From contig CAKSEO010000015.1 of NCBI GenBank assembly GCA_934446565.1, positions 1-52,243 on the forward strand: a stretch of DNA of 52,243 nt, read 5' to 3'. Positions 22,195 to 30,488 of this stretch are shown in pieces (the first letter of the stretch is position 1; each line of letters opens with the position of its first letter). The stretch comes from an uncultured Oscillospiraceae bacterium (GTDB taxonomy: Bacteria > Bacillota > Clostridia > Oscillospirales > Ruminococcaceae). A model generated the notes under the pieces. The model saw only the letters and a list, made by a program, of their open reading frames with translations. It was not told where the DNA came from and made no database searches. Position numbers and translations under genes: made by a program.

Positions 22195-23421
22195 ATGAGA
22201 ATAACAAAAGGAACAAGATGGCGCGTATTCGCCGGCGTGTGGATACAGAGCCTTTTCACCTCCGCGACTGCTTATTTCAGCCTGTTCGCGCTTCCGCTTA
22301 CCGGTCAGTTCGGCTGGAGCCAGTCTGATTTCAGCATGGCTTACACGATCTACATGTTCGTTTACTGCCTGATGGGATTCGTCGGCGGTATCCTGGCTGA
22401 GAAGCTGAAGCCGATGGTAGCTATCTACATAGGTCTTGCATTTTTCGCAGCAGGCTGGTTCCTTACCGGCTTCGCTGAAACTATCCCGCAGCTTTATATC
22501 TTCTACGGTATCCTTGCCGGCGCAGGCGCTGGTACTATTTACCCCGCGTGCCTGCCTACCGCGCTCAAGTGGTTCCCCGACAAGAGCGGTTCCATTTCCG
22601 GTCTTGTACAGGCGGGAGCTTCCTGCGGCCCGTTCATTATGTCGCCTATCGCGCAGATACTCATCGACAACTACGGCGCTCAGATGACCTGCCGTATCCT
22701 CGCAGTCGTATTCCTCATCGGTATCGGCGCGGTCGCATGGATGATCGTGCCCTGTCCCGAGGGATGGCTCCCCGAGGGCTGGAAGCCCTCAGCAGAGCAG
22801 GCTAAGGTGCTCAACACCAAGAACTACAACATCCCCGGTATGGTAAAGACCCCGGTATTCTGGGTAATGGTCATCATGTTCATCTTCGCGAACGCCGCAG
22901 GCACCATGATGGTCAGCGCAACTTCTCCTATTGCACAGAACCAGATAGGTCAGGACGCTATGACTGCGGCTCTCTGCGTAAGTATCATGACCCTCGCGAA
23001 CATGTTCGGACGTATCGGCTTCGGTTTCATCTACGACAAGCTCAAGGGCTGGAACTCGCTTATACTGGTACTGCTAATCAATGGAATCTCGATGATAATG
23101 CTCACTTTTGCGAACAATCTCCCGTACTTCATCGTGTGCATCTGCCTCGTCGGTTTCTCGTTCGGCGGTCTGCTGGTCGTATTCGCGCCTATCGTCAAGA
23201 ATGTATTCGGCAGCAAGTTCTATAACAGAAACTACGGTCTGATATTCATTGGTTACGGTATCGGCGCGTTCGTCGGTCCTAAAATAAGTGCAAGCTTCTA
23301 CGACAGCACAAACTCCTACGTTATGGGCTACATCGGCTCTGCGGTACTCGCGGCTGCCGCTATCGTGCTCGTATTCGTTGCAAAGAAGCTCGTTGCTAAA
23401 ATGCAGGAAAAGAACGGCTGA
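22195..23421 (+). CDS. OFA-type MFS transporter
   Basis: A major-facilitator protein of 408 aa with 12 predicted helices, resembling the oxalate/formate antiporter (OFA) family, which exchanges small carboxylates. Features: the ATAYFSLFALPLTGQFGWSQ opening, helix 4 region ILAGAGAGTIYPACLP, a central hydrophilic loop with PEGWLPEGWKP (about 185-197), and a Lys-rich C-terminal tail. GGAGG lies 8 nt before the ATG. Second gene of the SDR operon, with the same biased codon use; a strong terminator follows. Likely imports or exchanges the SDR substrate or product (inference). Confidence 0.88.
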   Translation: MRITKGTRWRVFAGVWIQSLFTSATAYFSLFALPLTGQFGWSQSDFSMAYTIYMFVYCLMGFVGGILAEKLKPMVAIYIGLAFFAAGWFLTGFAETIPQLYIFYGILAGAGAGTIYPACLPTALKWFPDKSGSISGLVQAGASCGPFIMSPIAQILIDNYGAQMTCRILAVVFLIGIGAVAWMIVPCPEGWLPEGWKPSAEQAKVLNTKNYNIPGMVKTPVFWVMVIMFIFANAAGTMMVSATSPIAQNQIGQDAMTAALCVSIMTLANMFGRIGFGFIYDKLKGWNSLILVLLINGISMIMLTFANNLPYFIVCICLVGFSFGGLLVVFAPIVKNVFGSKFYNRNYGLIFIGYGIGAFVGPKISASFYDSTNSYVMGYIGSAVLAAAAIVLVFVAKKLVAKMQEKNG

Positions 23422-23432
23422 TAATTACAACA

Positions 23433-23465
23433 AAAGCGCCGGCTGATTAGTCGGCGCTTTTTTTC
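23433..23465 (+). terminator. Terminator of the SDR-MFS operon
   Basis: AAAGCGCCG (23433-23441) pairs with CGGCGCTTT (23452-23460), followed by TTTT. Confidence 0.9.
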
Positions 23466-23475
23466 TGGAGGTACT

Positions 23476-23763
23476 ATGAAACTGCTGGTAACTTACAAAT
23501 TGTCAAACAATGACCCGTCCGGATTTCTCCGGGAGCTTTCCGCGCTGGGTATTCCGGAGGTCGTCCGGAAAGAAAACGGTTGCAGGCGCTACGAATACTT
23601 CCTGCCAGCGGACGGCGCGGCGGATCGCATTCTGCTGGTCGAGGAATGGGCGAGCGCAGAATTACAGGCGCTCCATCTGGAACAGCCCCACATGAAGCGC
23701 CTTGCTGATATAAAGCCGCGTTACGTCGCGGAAACCGTCGTTGAGCTTATTGCTGAGCGGTAG
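23476..23763 (+). CDS. Antibiotic biosynthesis monooxygenase (ABM) domain protein
   Basis: A small ferredoxin-like-fold protein of 95 aa of the ABM/YgiN type: MKLLVTYKL at strand 1, NGCRRYEYFLP, ILLVEEWASAELQALHLEQPHM and a final AETVVELI strand. Members include quinone-forming and haem-degrading mono-oxygenases and many of unknown role; the EEW...H pattern is conserved. GGAGG with a 4-nt gap precedes the ATG. It follows the MFS terminator by 10 nt and may depend on read-through. Its 3' end overlaps the convergent YczE gene by 17 nt. Confidence 0.8.
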   Translation: MKLLVTYKLSNNDPSGFLRELSALGIPEVVRKENGCRRYEYFLPADGAADRILLVEEWASAELQALHLEQPHMKRLADIKPRYVAETVVELIAER

Positions 23764-24421
23764 CTTTCTTCCGCGTCAGGAAGCTCTCAAACCGGAATTT
23801 CTTGTCAATTAGATTCCCGCACAGCCCGACAGCCTTTCCCATCGTAAATGCCGCAAGGACAGTGCCGATACCAAGTCCCTCGACGTGCCCCAGCCCGAAG
23901 AAAGTCAGCGCGGCAGTCACCGCCAGGCAGGCAACATCAAAGCCGATCTTTATCTTAGGATAACCAACTCCGGTGATTTCGGAAAGCTCCCGGGGGAACA
24001 GGTCGGTCGGGACTATCGGCAGACCGCAGCGGTTTGACAGCGCAATACCGATACTCAGGATAACGTAGCTCAGCACGAACCACAATATACGCCAGGGCAG
24101 GCTGTCCGGCAGGATGTTTATCCACATCTTGTGAAGATCTAGCATTACGCCGAAAACGAATCCCACAACGAAGCTGAACAGGTAGGACGGAACGAATTTC
24201 TTCCGCATTATCATCAGCGACAGCACAAGCAGACCCTGGAAAATGTAAGTCCAGGTGCCGAGGGACAGCGTCGGGAACACCTCCGAAAACGCATACGGAA
24301 CGCTGGATATCGCGGAGATTCCCGCCGCGGAATACAGCATGAGCACCACTCCGAAGCTGTTTATCGTGACCGCCAGCGGAAGTGCAAGTTCGCCGCGAAA
24401 AAGGATTTTTTCTTTTGACAT
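23747..24421 (-). CDS. YczE/YitT-type membrane protein
   Basis: A membrane protein of 224 aa with five to six hydrophobic helices, of the YczE (DUF6198) type. Typical features: ALPLAVTINSFGVVLMLYSAAG at the start, GLPIVPTDLFPREL in a central loop, and GIGTVLAAFTMGKAVG near the end. Function is unknown; members are frequently divergent from LysR or GntR genes. GAGGAGG lies 8 nt before the ATG. It is divergent from the LysR gene at 24553, which may regulate it, and convergent with and overlapping the ABM gene. Confidence 0.83.
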   Translation of the reverse strand: MSKEKILFRGELALPLAVTINSFGVVLMLYSAAGISAISSVPYAFSEVFPTLSLGTWTYIFQGLLVLSLMIMRKKFVPSYLFSFVVGFVFGVMLDLHKMWINILPDSLPWRILWFVLSYVILSIGIALSNRCGLPIVPTDLFPRELSEITGVGYPKIKIGFDVACLAVTAALTFFGLGHVEGLGIGTVLAAFTMGKAVGLCGNLIDKKFRFESFLTRKKATAQQ

Positions 24422-24524
24422 GATATGTGCCTCCTCTTATATTTCAATCATTATTTTAGCACTATCAGTTCCACGTTTCAAATGAATATTTTTTATAATT
24501 ACATAGATTTTTTCGATTAGATGT

Positions 24525-24538
24525 GATATAATTATATC
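24525..24538. promoter_or_regulatory. Palindromic operator/promoter between yczE and lysR
   Basis: The perfect 14-bp palindrome GATATAATTATATC contains a TATAAT (24527-24532) for the LysR gene. This fits autoregulation by a LysR protein. The -35 region (TAGATT) is weak. Confidence 0.55.
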
Positions 24539-24552
24539 ATGGAGGAATGAAC

Positions 24553-25446
24553 ATGAATCTTGACCATCTAAGATATTTCGTTAAGCTTGCCGAGGTGCGC
24601 CACTACACCCGCGCCGCAGAGCAGCTCTGCATTTCGCAGCCCAGTCTTAGCCACGCGATAAACCAGCTTGAAGCGGAGCTCGGCGTGCCGCTTTTCGAGC
24701 GCTCCGGACGCAACACTACGCTCACGCGCTTCGGCGAGGAATTTTTGGAATGCGCGCAGCGTTCGTTGGAAACGTTGGATGTGGGGGTAGGTTCTTTGCA
24801 GCGCTCCGCGCGGGGAGAGGGCGTTGTAAGGCTGGGGTTCCTGCGCACTCTGGGCGTTGACTATATTCCGAGGCTTACTGCGGATTTCCTTGCCGCTGAC
24901 CCGGACTGCGGTATTCAGTTCACGTTCCATTCCGGGCTGTCCGGCGGGCTTATCGACGGACTGCTGCAAAAGAAATTCGACCTGGTGTTTTGCTCAGAAC
25001 CTGACCCGTCGCTGGGACTGGCGGCGGTCCCGGTCACTTCACAGGAGCTTGTGATGATAGTTCCGAAGGGGCATGAGCTATCTGGAGTTGAAAGCATCGA
25101 CCTTGCGGACACGCTGAAATATCCGGCGATATGTTTTGCGGAGGGTTCCGGTCTGCGCAGGGTCATCGACAGGATGTACGAGCAGGTCGGTGGAAAACCT
25201 GCGGCGATTATAGAAACCGAGGAGGACGAGGTCATCGCGGGGCTTGTCGCGGCAGGATTTGGGATAGCTGTCGTGCCGTACATGGATATGCTGAATAAGC
25301 TGGATATTTCGGTTTTGAAGATAACATCGCCGCCGTATCGCAGGGATTTCTTCATGGTGCAGGATGATTCGGTGTTTCTGCCGCCCGCGGCGCAGAGGTT
25401 CAGGAGTTTTGTGCTGGGGAGAGCATGGGTCGGAAGCTCGGATTGA
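24553..25446 (+). CDS. LysR-family transcriptional regulator
   Basis: A regulator of 297 aa. The N-terminal winged HTH (about 1-60) reads MNLDHLRYFVKLAEVRHYTRAAEQL, then ISQPSLSHAINQLEAELGVPLFER, the LysR signature. The effector-binding domain follows (about 90-290), resembling CynR/BenM-like members with the ends LVAAGFGIAVVPYM. GGAGG (24541-24545) is 8 nt before the ATG at 24553; the ATG two codons earlier would be only 1 nt from it. It probably controls the divergent YczE gene and itself through the intergenic palindrome. Confidence 0.9.
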   Translation: MNLDHLRYFVKLAEVRHYTRAAEQLCISQPSLSHAINQLEAELGVPLFERSGRNTTLTRFGEEFLECAQRSLETLDVGVGSLQRSARGEGVVRLGFLRTLGVDYIPRLTADFLAADPDCGIQFTFHSGLSGGLIDGLLQKKFDLVFCSEPDPSLGLAAVPVTSQELVMIVPKGHELSGVESIDLADTLKYPAICFAEGSGLRRVIDRMYEQVGGKPAAIIETEEDEVIAGLVAAGFGIAVVPYMDMLNKLDISVLKITSPPYRRDFFMVQDDSVFLPPAAQRFRSFVLGRAWVGSSD

Positions 25447-25448
25447 GA

Positions 25449-26055
25449 GATAAACTATAATTTATGCGGGTAGTGTTAAATTAGCAAGCGCCCCCAATTG
25501 GGAGTCAAGGGGGGCGCGCCCCCCTTGCAGGTCGAGGGCAGCGCCCTCGTCGCCGTAGGCGAAATCTCCGCGCGGAAGCGCGGTTACTCCGTGCGAAGCA
25601 CGGATACTCTGCGCGCTGGCGCGCAGTTAAACGATTCAAAGGCGCTAAAGGGGTGTGGGGGAAAACAAGAGTTTTCCCCCACAGTCTCTATAAATTACCT
25701 GACGTGCAGAATAGCCAAACTGCATGTTACATGAGCGCCTTTCCAAATTGATAAACACTGATTCCCAAACAGTCCACTGGACTGTTTGGGAGGATATCGC
25801 GTTCTAAGCCAGCGGGGGAAAACTCTTGTTTTCCCCCCGCGCCCCTTTAGCGCTTTTTTTCGTTATTCCGTGCTTCGCACGGAGTTACTGCGCGCCAGCA
25901 CGCAGAGTATCCGCGCTCCGCGCGGAGGTTTCGCCTACGGCGACGAGGGCTCTGCCCTCGACCTGCAAGAGGGGGACTAGTCCCCCTCTTGACTCTCCCG
26001 GTTGGGGGTTGCAGTAAACCGTAAAGTTCCTGCAACGTTAAATTATAGTTTAAAC
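25449..26055. repeat. Large inverted repeat built of shuffled short palindromes
   Basis: Two arms of about 230 bp (25449-25682 and about 25811-26055) are inverted copies of each other; both outer ends begin AAACTATAATTTA. Each arm is a string of hairpins, e.g. CCGCGCGGAAGCGCGG, TCCGTGCGAAGCACGGA, CTGCGCGCTGGCGCGCAG and GGGGGAAAAC...GTTTTCCCCC. The TCCGTGC and CTGCGCGC modules are in opposite order in the two arms. The 128-bp centre holds the palindrome CCCAAACAGTCC/GGACTGTTTGGG (25764-25790). It separates convergent lysR and MCP genes. Open frames crossing it are not credible genes. Confidence 0.85.
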
Positions 26056-26061
26056 AGAATG

Positions 26062-26087
26062 ACCGGTCCACATACATATGGACCGGT
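26062..26087. repeat. Small hairpin ACCGGTCCA-N8-TGGACCGGT (copy 2)
   Basis: ACCGGTCCA (26062-26070) and TGGACCGGT (26079-26087), preceded by AAACAG as at 21105-21130. It lies past the 3' end of the MCP gene and may help end that transcript, although no T-run follows on the minus strand. Confidence 0.6.
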
Positions 26088-26125
26088 TTAACGTTATACC
26101 CAAGAATACCTTACGGTTACTCCCG

Positions 26126-28195
26126 TCATTCTGTAACGAACTTATCGACCTCACTGGAAAGCATCTTCGCAAGCGCGGAAAGCTCCTCACTGGACGCTGC
26201 ACTTTCTTCCGCTGTAGCAGTCGTAGTATGCATTCCCGCTTCGATATGCGAGATACCCTCAGTGATATCATTGACGGCAGACTGCTGTTCAGCCGCAGCT
26301 TCTGTTATCGCCTGCATCTCCTCAGAGATCTTGCTGATGCCATTAACAATGCTGGTCATTGCGGTGTGCGCGCTGTCGGCAAGCTGTGTGCCCTTATCAA
26401 CTGCTGTGAGTGAAGCGTTGATAAGACTGGTGGTATTCTGAGCCGCTTCGGCGCTCTTTGCAGCGAGGTTTCCTACCTCGTCCGCAACAACTGCAAATCC
26501 CTTGCCCGCTTCGCCGGCTCTTGCCGCCTCGATAGACGCGTTCAGGGCAAGAATATTCGTCTGGAATGCTATATCTTCGATAGTCTTGATGATATTCTTG
26601 ATGGAAGATGATTTCTCCTTGATGTTCTCGACAGCCTCAAGAAGCTGCTGCATAAGCTCACCGCCCTCCTGAGCGCTGCTGTTAGCCTCCTGGGAGAGAG
26701 CCGCAACGTTAGCGGAGGCGCTGGCAGTGTTGTCCGCCTTTTCATGGATGGAGGAGATAGTAGCAGATATCTTGTCAACAGCCTCTGCGACCTTGACGGC
26801 AGTTTCGGAAAGGCTGGCAGAGCCCTCCGCTACCTGTCCTGAGCCGGACTGGATATTGCTTACGCTGCTCTTGACTGCGGACATAGCGGAATTGAGCGCG
26901 GAGGAAATAGTGTTCAGAGAGGTGCCGATGGTAACAAAATCGCCCTTGTAATTGATGTCGGAGGAAACTGTGAGGTCGCCGTCTGCGAGGGGCTCCAGTA
27001 CATCGCGGATATCGTGGATGTAGGTGCGGAGAGTCTCGACTGTGCTGTGGAGCGACTGCTCAAGGATAAGGGTCTCATCTGCGGGAGCATCCACAGTGAA
27101 AGGTGTGCTAACGTCACCCTCTGCAAGGAGCCTTAACCGTTCGGTGGACTTGACGATGGGGTCGGAGATATTCTTTGCGACCTTGGTGGAGATAACGATA
27201 CCAAGTGCGATAAGCGCCAGGCTTATTGCCAGTCCGATACCGATATCAAGTAACACGCTTGCGATTATCTGGTCGTAGTTTCCGCTGACGGCGATGGTCC
27301 AGCCATCGGTGCCGCTGATGGGCATGTAGTAAGCAAGCATAGTGTTGTTGCCGTTGGAGTAGGTGATGGAACCCTCCTCGTCGGAGAGCATAGCCTCTGC
27401 GAGAGCCTTGTCGCCGGGAATATCGCTTTCCAGGAAGTTGACCATATTCATGACAAGAGAGGTGTCGGAGGCCGCGATGACCTGACCGTTCCGGTCGAGG
27501 ACGATTATGTTGCTGCCCTCGCCCATGTCTATTCTGTCAAGACCGTTGGAGAACATGGTGGAGTCGATACCGCCGTAAATAACGTACTTCATACCGCTAT
27601 AGGTGGTGGGAGCCGCCATCATGGTGGTGACGGTGCCATCAGTCTTGCGGATGACCGGAGGGGATATAGCGACCTGATTTTCGTTGTAAGCTTTCTGGAA
27701 ATACTCGCGGTCGGAGATATCGGTGTCGTTGTATGTAGTGCCGTCGTGGTAAGCGATGGAGTAATCCTTGAACAGAGCCGTTTCTGCGAGAGTTGCGAGG
27801 TTCTTCTTGCGTTCAACGAGGGGTATCATCTGGTTGAGGACTTCCTGGTTTCCGCCGGCGGACTGGAGCTCAAGCGAAAGAGAGTTAATGGTGTTGGAGA
27901 TGACCTCGCCGTAGGACTGCGCGAGCGCCTTAGTCTGACTGTTGTAGCTTGTGGTGTACGCAGAGCTGATGAATATGCTCATTGCAGTCATCACGACGAC
28001 AATGCAGACGGAAACGCTTATAATTGCAAGCCGCAGAATGCGGTATTTGATTTTGGTGGTACGGGGCTTCTTTTCCTTCGGCAGCTTTACTTTCGGGGCA
28101 GTGGTCTTAGCAGCCTTTATTTTAGGAACCTTCGGTTGCTTTGGTGCCTTAGGAGTTTTGGGAGCCTTAGGCATTTTCAGGGTTTTTGGTTTCAT
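26126..28195 (-). CDS. Methyl-accepting chemotaxis protein with dCache sensor
   Basis: A chemoreceptor of 689 aa. A cytoplasmic N-terminal tail of Lys-Pro repeats ([16 protein letters not shown], residues 7-22) precedes TM1 (about 53-75), an extracellular dCache-type sensor (about 80-320), TM2 (about 325-350), HAMP (about 350-405) and a signalling domain (about 430-689) with the hairpin tip [20 protein letters not shown], which contacts CheA/CheW. It senses an unknown ligand, possibly an amino or organic acid. GGAGG lies 7 nt before the ATG. It is monocistronic with its own promoter. The PKxPK tail is unusual for MCPs. Confidence 0.93.
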   Translation of the reverse strand: MKPKTLKMPKAPKTPKAPKQPKVPKIKAAKTTAPKVKLPKEKKPRTTKIKYRILRLAIISVSVCIVVVMTAMSIFISSAYTTSYNSQTKALAQSYGEVISNTINSLSLELQSAGGNQEVLNQMIPLVERKKNLATLAETALFKDYSIAYHDGTTYNDTDISDREYFQKAYNENQVAISPPVIRKTDGTVTTMMAAPTTYSGMKYVIYGGIDSTMFSNGLDRIDMGEGSNIIVLDRNGQVIAASDTSLVMNMVNFLESDIPGDKALAEAMLSDEEGSITYSNGNNTMLAYYMPISGTDGWTIAVSGNYDQIIASVLLDIGIGLAISLALIALGIVISTKVAKNISDPIVKSTERLRLLAEGDVSTPFTVDAPADETLILEQSLHSTVETLRTYIHDIRDVLEPLADGDLTVSSDINYKGDFVTIGTSLNTISSALNSAMSAVKSSVSNIQSGSGQVAEGSASLSETAVKVAEAVDKISATISSIHEKADNTASASANVAALSQEANSSAQEGGELMQQLLEAVENIKEKSSSIKNIIKTIEDIAFQTNILALNASIEAARAGEAGKGFAVVADEVGNLAAKSAEAAQNTTSLINASLTAVDKGTQLADSAHTAMTSIVNGISKISEEMQAITEAAAEQQSAVNDITEGISHIEAGMHTTTATAEESAASSEELSALAKMLSSEVDKFVTE

Positions 28196-28259
28196 AATAT
28201 TCCCTCCAGGTTATCGGCAGAATGTGAAATTACGGTGGTCTGCCTTATACTATGAATAC

Positions 28260-28288
28260 ATTATACCACACATTTTTAAAAAAATCAA
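28260..28288 (-). promoter_or_regulatory. Promoter of the MCP gene
   Basis: Minus strand TTGATT (28283-28288), a 17-bp spacer and TATAAT (28260-28265) with the upstream element AATGTGTGG. It is very similar to the cheV promoter at 40624-40652. The 28289-28480 gap is AT-rich with no gene seen. Confidence 0.85.
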
Positions 28289-28483
28289 CAACTTTTTAGC
28301 AAAGTCTTAACATCTTTTTGTTTAAAATAACACGCTCCCGATAAAATCGTTTTCAAAATTAAGTGTATGTTTTTTATATGAATTTGATATGTTAAATTAA
28401 ACAAAAGCATAAAATTATATATAGGTACAATGTCCAACCCGCCGAAATTTACTGATAAAAGCATTCCGGAGCCAAATTTGAAA

Positions 28484-28512
28484 TTGACATGCGGCAATAA
28501 AAGTAGTACAAT
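28484..28512 (+). promoter_or_regulatory. Plus-strand promoter antisense to the lipoprotein gene
   Basis: TTGACA (28484-28489), a 17-bp spacer and TACAAT (28507-28512). The start point would fall just inside the 3' end of the minus-strand lipoprotein gene, giving an antisense transcript; no convincing plus-strand gene follows. Confidence 0.7.
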
Positions 28513-29357
28513 TAATGCGTTGCTGAGGGAGCGTGAGTCTCGTCGGTGGCGTCGGGAATATCGGCGTCGTTGGTGAATTGGGGCTCGTCGTTTTCCAGTT
28601 CGACGGTGCTGAGGTCTATTTCGTCGTAGGTTATGCTGGACCAGCCCCTTGCGGTGAACATGCTTATCGTGAAGCTGTCAACGTCGCTGCGCCAGCCGTT
28701 TTCATCGTTGACCCACATGTTGATCACGACCATGTCGTCTGAAATTATCTTGAAATCGACGCCCTCCAGCTTTACGCCGGTTTTATCCTCGTAGTACTTC
28801 CTTGAGAGCTGCGCCAGCCGTCGCGCCGGGTAGAATTTGAAATCCTCCGCGGAGATATTCGAGAGGTATTTCAGTTCGTCCTGAGTCCCGAGGAACGTCA
28901 TGTGGATTATGATCGAACCCTCGTCGGTTCGTTCAAGCGTGGCCTGATAGGGTGTGAGCTCTTCGCCGACGAACAGCGTCATGTCATCGCCGTCGATGGT
29001 GTAGGTGAAGTCCACTCCGTCGGCGTCCGCCATGGGAATGAGCCGACCGTGCATGCCGTCGCTGCTGAATATGTAGAAGTTGCCGGTGTCGTCGGTGTAA
29101 TCCGAGGTATAGACCCCTGCTCTGAAATAGTCCGAGGGCTGGATATCGAGTGCGGCAAGCGGGTCGGCAGGGGAGAGCTCCTGTTCGCCCGGCATGGATT
29201 CCATCGTTCCGTTGAACGGCAGCTCGGCGCTTGCGGATTCCTCGGTTTCCGCGAGAGCTTCCTCGGAGGTCGCCGGAACTGACCCGGATATTTCATTGTT
29301 CATGCTGCACGAGCAGAGAAAAACGAGCGGAAGTGCAGCGAGTGGCTTTAAATTCAT
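28512..29357 (-). CDS. Hypothetical lipoprotein, acidic
   Basis: A protein of 281 aa. It has a short lipoprotein signal MNLKPLAALPLVFLCSCS with the lipobox-like LCSC, so anchoring at Cys17 is likely though the -2 Cys is unusual. An acidic low-complexity linker (about 20-65) follows, then a beta-rich domain (about 75-180: AGVYTSDYTDDTGNFYIFSS) and a second alpha/beta domain. The C-terminus is acidic. I do not recognise a defined family. AGGAG is 8 nt before the ATG at 29357, better than the upstream in-frame start. The body is on the outer membrane face. Confidence 0.75.
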   Translation of the reverse strand: MNLKPLAALPLVFLCSCSMNNEISGSVPATSEEALAETEESASAELPFNGTMESMPGEQELSPADPLAALDIQPSDYFRAGVYTSDYTDDTGNFYIFSSDGMHGRLIPMADADGVDFTYTIDGDDMTLFVGEELTPYQATLERTDEGSIIIHMTFLGTQDELKYLSNISAEDFKFYPARRLAQLSRKYYEDKTGVKLEGVDFKIISDDMVVINMWVNDENGWRSDVDSFTISMFTARGWSSITYDEIDLSTVELENDEPQFTNDADIPDATDETHAPSATH

Positions 29358-29450
29358 TGAAAGTGCTCCTAAAATAGATTTACCCATATAGTTTATCACA
29401 ATTTGTCGGTAAAGTCAATCAGCAGAGGACAAACTCCGACAGCGTTCCCC

Positions 29451-29479
29451 TTGACCCTTTGTTCCAGAAAATGTATAAT
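29451..29479 (+). promoter_or_regulatory. Promoter of mntP-cidAB
   Basis: TTGACC (29451-29456), a 17-bp spacer and TATAAT (29474-29479). The leader is only about 30 nt, too short for a yybP-ykoY manganese riboswitch. Confidence 0.85.
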
Positions 29480-29516
29480 CAATATGAATACAACTTTACG
29501 GACAGGGGGTAATAAT

Positions 29517-30080
29517 ATGGGAGCAGCTGGAGTGGTATTTCTTGCGGCGGGGTTGTCGATGGACGCATTCGCGGTGTCGGTATGCAAGGGACTATCGCTG
29601 GGGAAAATAAAAATCAGCCAGATGTTCATTGTAGGCGCATGGTTCGGGGTATTTCAGGCGGTGATGCCGCTTATCGGGTACCTGCTGGGAAGCACGCTTT
29701 CCGGTTTCGTGCAGGACATCGACCACTGGATAGCCTGCGGGCTGCTGGTACTGATCGGCGGCAACATGATACGCGAGGCACTGGACCGCGACGACGAGGA
29801 GCTGCCGCCGCCTGCGCTGGACCCGCGCAGCATGTTCCTGCCGGCGCTGGCGACCAGCATCGACGCACTCGCGGTTGGAGTTACGTTCGCATTTCTTGAC
29901 ACGCCGGTGGGGATATCCGCGGCAGTGATAGGAGTAGTGACATTCACAGTTTCCGCCGCCGGGGTAAAGCTCGGGAGCGTCTGGGGCGCGAAATACAAAT
30001 CAAAGGCGGAGCTCGCCGGGGGAGTCACCCTGGTGCTGCTGGGACTGAAAATACTTGCTGAGGGACTTGGCTGGCTCTGA
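29517..30080 (+). CDS. mntP: Manganese efflux pump MntP
   Basis: A membrane protein of 187 aa with six helices in two repeats of the MntP/DUF204 fold. The key acidic motifs are present: GLSMDAFAVSVCKG (about 11-24) in helix 1 and TSIDALAVGVTF (about 116-127) in helix 4. It exports Mn2+ and protects against manganese toxicity. The ribosome site is GGGGG 7 nt before the ATG at 29517; longer in-frame starts lie within or ahead of the promoter. It is followed 42 nt later by cidA without a terminator, an unusual partnership. Confidence 0.92.
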   Translation: MGAAGVVFLAAGLSMDAFAVSVCKGLSLGKIKISQMFIVGAWFGVFQAVMPLIGYLLGSTLSGFVQDIDHWIACGLLVLIGGNMIREALDRDDEELPPPALDPRSMFLPALATSIDALAVGVTFAFLDTPVGISAAVIGVVTFTVSAAGVKLGSVWGAKYKSKAELAGGVTLVLLGLKILAEGLGWL

Positions 30081-30122
30081 GCAATATAAATATAAAGAAC
30101 AAAAGAACACAGGAGAAATAAA

Positions 30123-30488
30123 ATGAAGTACATAAAACAATTCGGGATAATCCTGCTGATAACGTTCATCGGCGAGATAATGCACGAACTCATCCCGATA
30201 CCCGTACCTGCGGGTATCTACGGGATAGTGCTGCTTTTCACCGGGCTCAAGACCGGGCTGGTGCCGCTTGCGGATGTGAAGGACGCGTCGAAATTCCTGA
30301 TACAGATAATGCCGCTGATGTTCATACCGGCGGCGGTAGGGCTTATTGACACGTGGGAGGTGCTGTCGCCGTCCTGGTTACAGTTCCTTATCGTGACATT
30401 AATCACGACAGTTGTCGTGATGGCGGTGTCGGGACTTGTGACCCAGGCAGTCATAAAGCTGCGTAACAGAAAGGCGGCGGGAAAATGA
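30123..30488 (+). CDS. CidA/LrgA holin-like protein
   Basis: A membrane protein of 121 aa with four helices of the CidA/LrgA family: IKQFGIILLITFIGE, then the IPIPVPAGIYGIVLLF motif (about 24-39) and LMFIPAAVGLID (about 69-80). These holin-like proteins with their CidB/LrgB partner affect autolysis and the export or uptake of pyruvate and by-products of overflow metabolism. AGGAG is 7 nt before the ATG. Its TGA overlaps the cidB ATG in ATGA, so the pair is translationally coupled. Confidence 0.93.
   Translation: MKYIKQFGIILLITFIGEIMHELIPIPVPAGIYGIVLLFTGLKTGLVPLADVKDASKFLIQIMPLMFIPAAVGLIDTWEVLSPSWLQFLIVTLITTVVVMAVSGLVTQAVIKLRNRKAAGK

Noticed and set aside
25498..26077. Several open frames of 60-80 codons across the palindrome mosaic
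   Set aside because: They are translations of the inverted repeat, appear on both strands and lack consistent ribosome sites; the repeat explains them.
29401..29516. Manganese riboswitch (yybP-ykoY) upstream of mntP
   Set aside because: The promoter leaves only about 30 nt of leader, too short for the element.
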